Shown here in pieces: positions 63,925 to 64,000 of a stretch of DNA of 64,000 nucleotides (position 1 is the stretch's first letter; every line of letters starts with the position of its first letter). The notes beneath the pieces were generated by a model. It was not told the origin of the DNA and searched no databases. It was given only the letters and a program-made list of their open reading frames with translations. Made by a program: the position numbers and the translations under genes. Source of the DNA: Bacillota bacterium (GTDB lineage Bacteria; Bacillota; Clostridia; Oscillospirales; Ruminococcaceae); contig JAEYNX010000015.1 in NCBI GenBank assembly GCA_023412215.1, forward strand, positions 62,001-126,000, in the 5' to 3' direction.

Positions 63925-64000
63925 ATGGAAAGAAAAAGCGGGGTCATCCCGACCATACTAAAGTACGCTATCATGCTTTTAATGCTGATGATCACCGTCT
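63925..64000 (+). CDS. Start of the second importer 4 permease (cut by window end)
   Basis: ATG at 63925 behind AGGGGGCGG opens MERKSGVIPTILKYAIMLLM, a basic start followed by a first membrane helix, as in MalG-type permeases. Only 25 residues are visible, so the call rests on position and N-terminal pattern. Confidence 0.7.
   Translation, partial: MERKSGVIPTILKYAIMLLMLMITV

Overview
The window looks like chromosomal DNA of an anaerobic, low-to-mid GC Gram-positive bacterium, most likely a Clostridia (Oscillospirales-like) plant-polysaccharide degrader. This is inferred from AGGAGG-type ribosome sites, Ser/Ala-rich lipoprotein leaders on the binding proteins, a YesM/YesN two-component pair, Lpl-type transporters and a cell-wall sorting signal. 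No rRNA, tRNA or CRISPR array was seen. Nearly everything serves the use of pectin, glucuronoxylan and related oligosaccharides.

Layout. (1) 0-11 kb: a YesM/YesN-like two-component system, a sugar ABC importer (binding protein plus two permeases), a GH115 alpha-glucuronidase, then uxuA, uxuB and the first ~40 codons of a uxaC. (2) 11.2-20.1 kb: a foreign-looking island that breaks this uxaC. It holds a 5'-truncated Rhs/YD-repeat protein with a lectin-like start and a TNT (NAD+ glycohydrolase-type) toxin tip, its presumed immunity gene, a displaced orphan toxin tip with its own presumed immunity gene, a split chromate transporter operon with a divergent LysR regulator, two copies of a ~500 bp repeat and an IS3-family transposase stump with its terminal repeat. 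(3) 20.1-34.2 kb: a second ABC importer and an FAD-dependent oxidoreductase on the minus strand, a divergent PocR/AraC regulator, and a 2232-residue secreted, wall-anchored GH31 protein. (4) 34.2-47.2 kb: an Lpl-type importer, an ABC exporter-like protein, two GH43 enzymes, an AraC regulator, a GH28 polygalacturonase and a GH105 unsaturated uronyl hydrolase. (5) 47.3-55.5 kb: lacI-uxaC divergent from uxaB-uxaA-kduI-kduD and a TIM-barrel epimerase-like gene, with two well-formed promoters and a LacI-type operator between them. (6) 55.6-64 kb: a decayed small ORF, a GH78 alpha-L-rhamnosidase, a LacI regulator with tandem operator-like sites, a ribokinase and a fourth ABC importer running off the window.

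How it fits together. Four importers bring oligosaccharides in; none has its own ATPase, so a shared MsmK/UgpC-type ATPase elsewhere is expected. The GH28, GH43, GH78, GH105 and GH115 enzymes show no signal peptide, so final depolymerisation is probably cytoplasmic; the GH31 giant is the only clearly exported hydrolase. Released glucuronate and galacturonate go through UxaC, UxaB/UxaA and UxuB/UxuA, and unsaturated uronates from GH105 go through KduI/KduD, all converging on 2-keto-3-deoxygluconate. KDG kinase and KDPG aldolase are not in the window.

The most interesting structures are the polymorphic-toxin island inside a uronate operon, strong stem-loops just after three of the four binding-protein genes, a cluster of ATTCTGCA boxes in the PocR/AraC-FAD oxidoreductase intergenic region, and the nested domain insertion in the GH31 protein.
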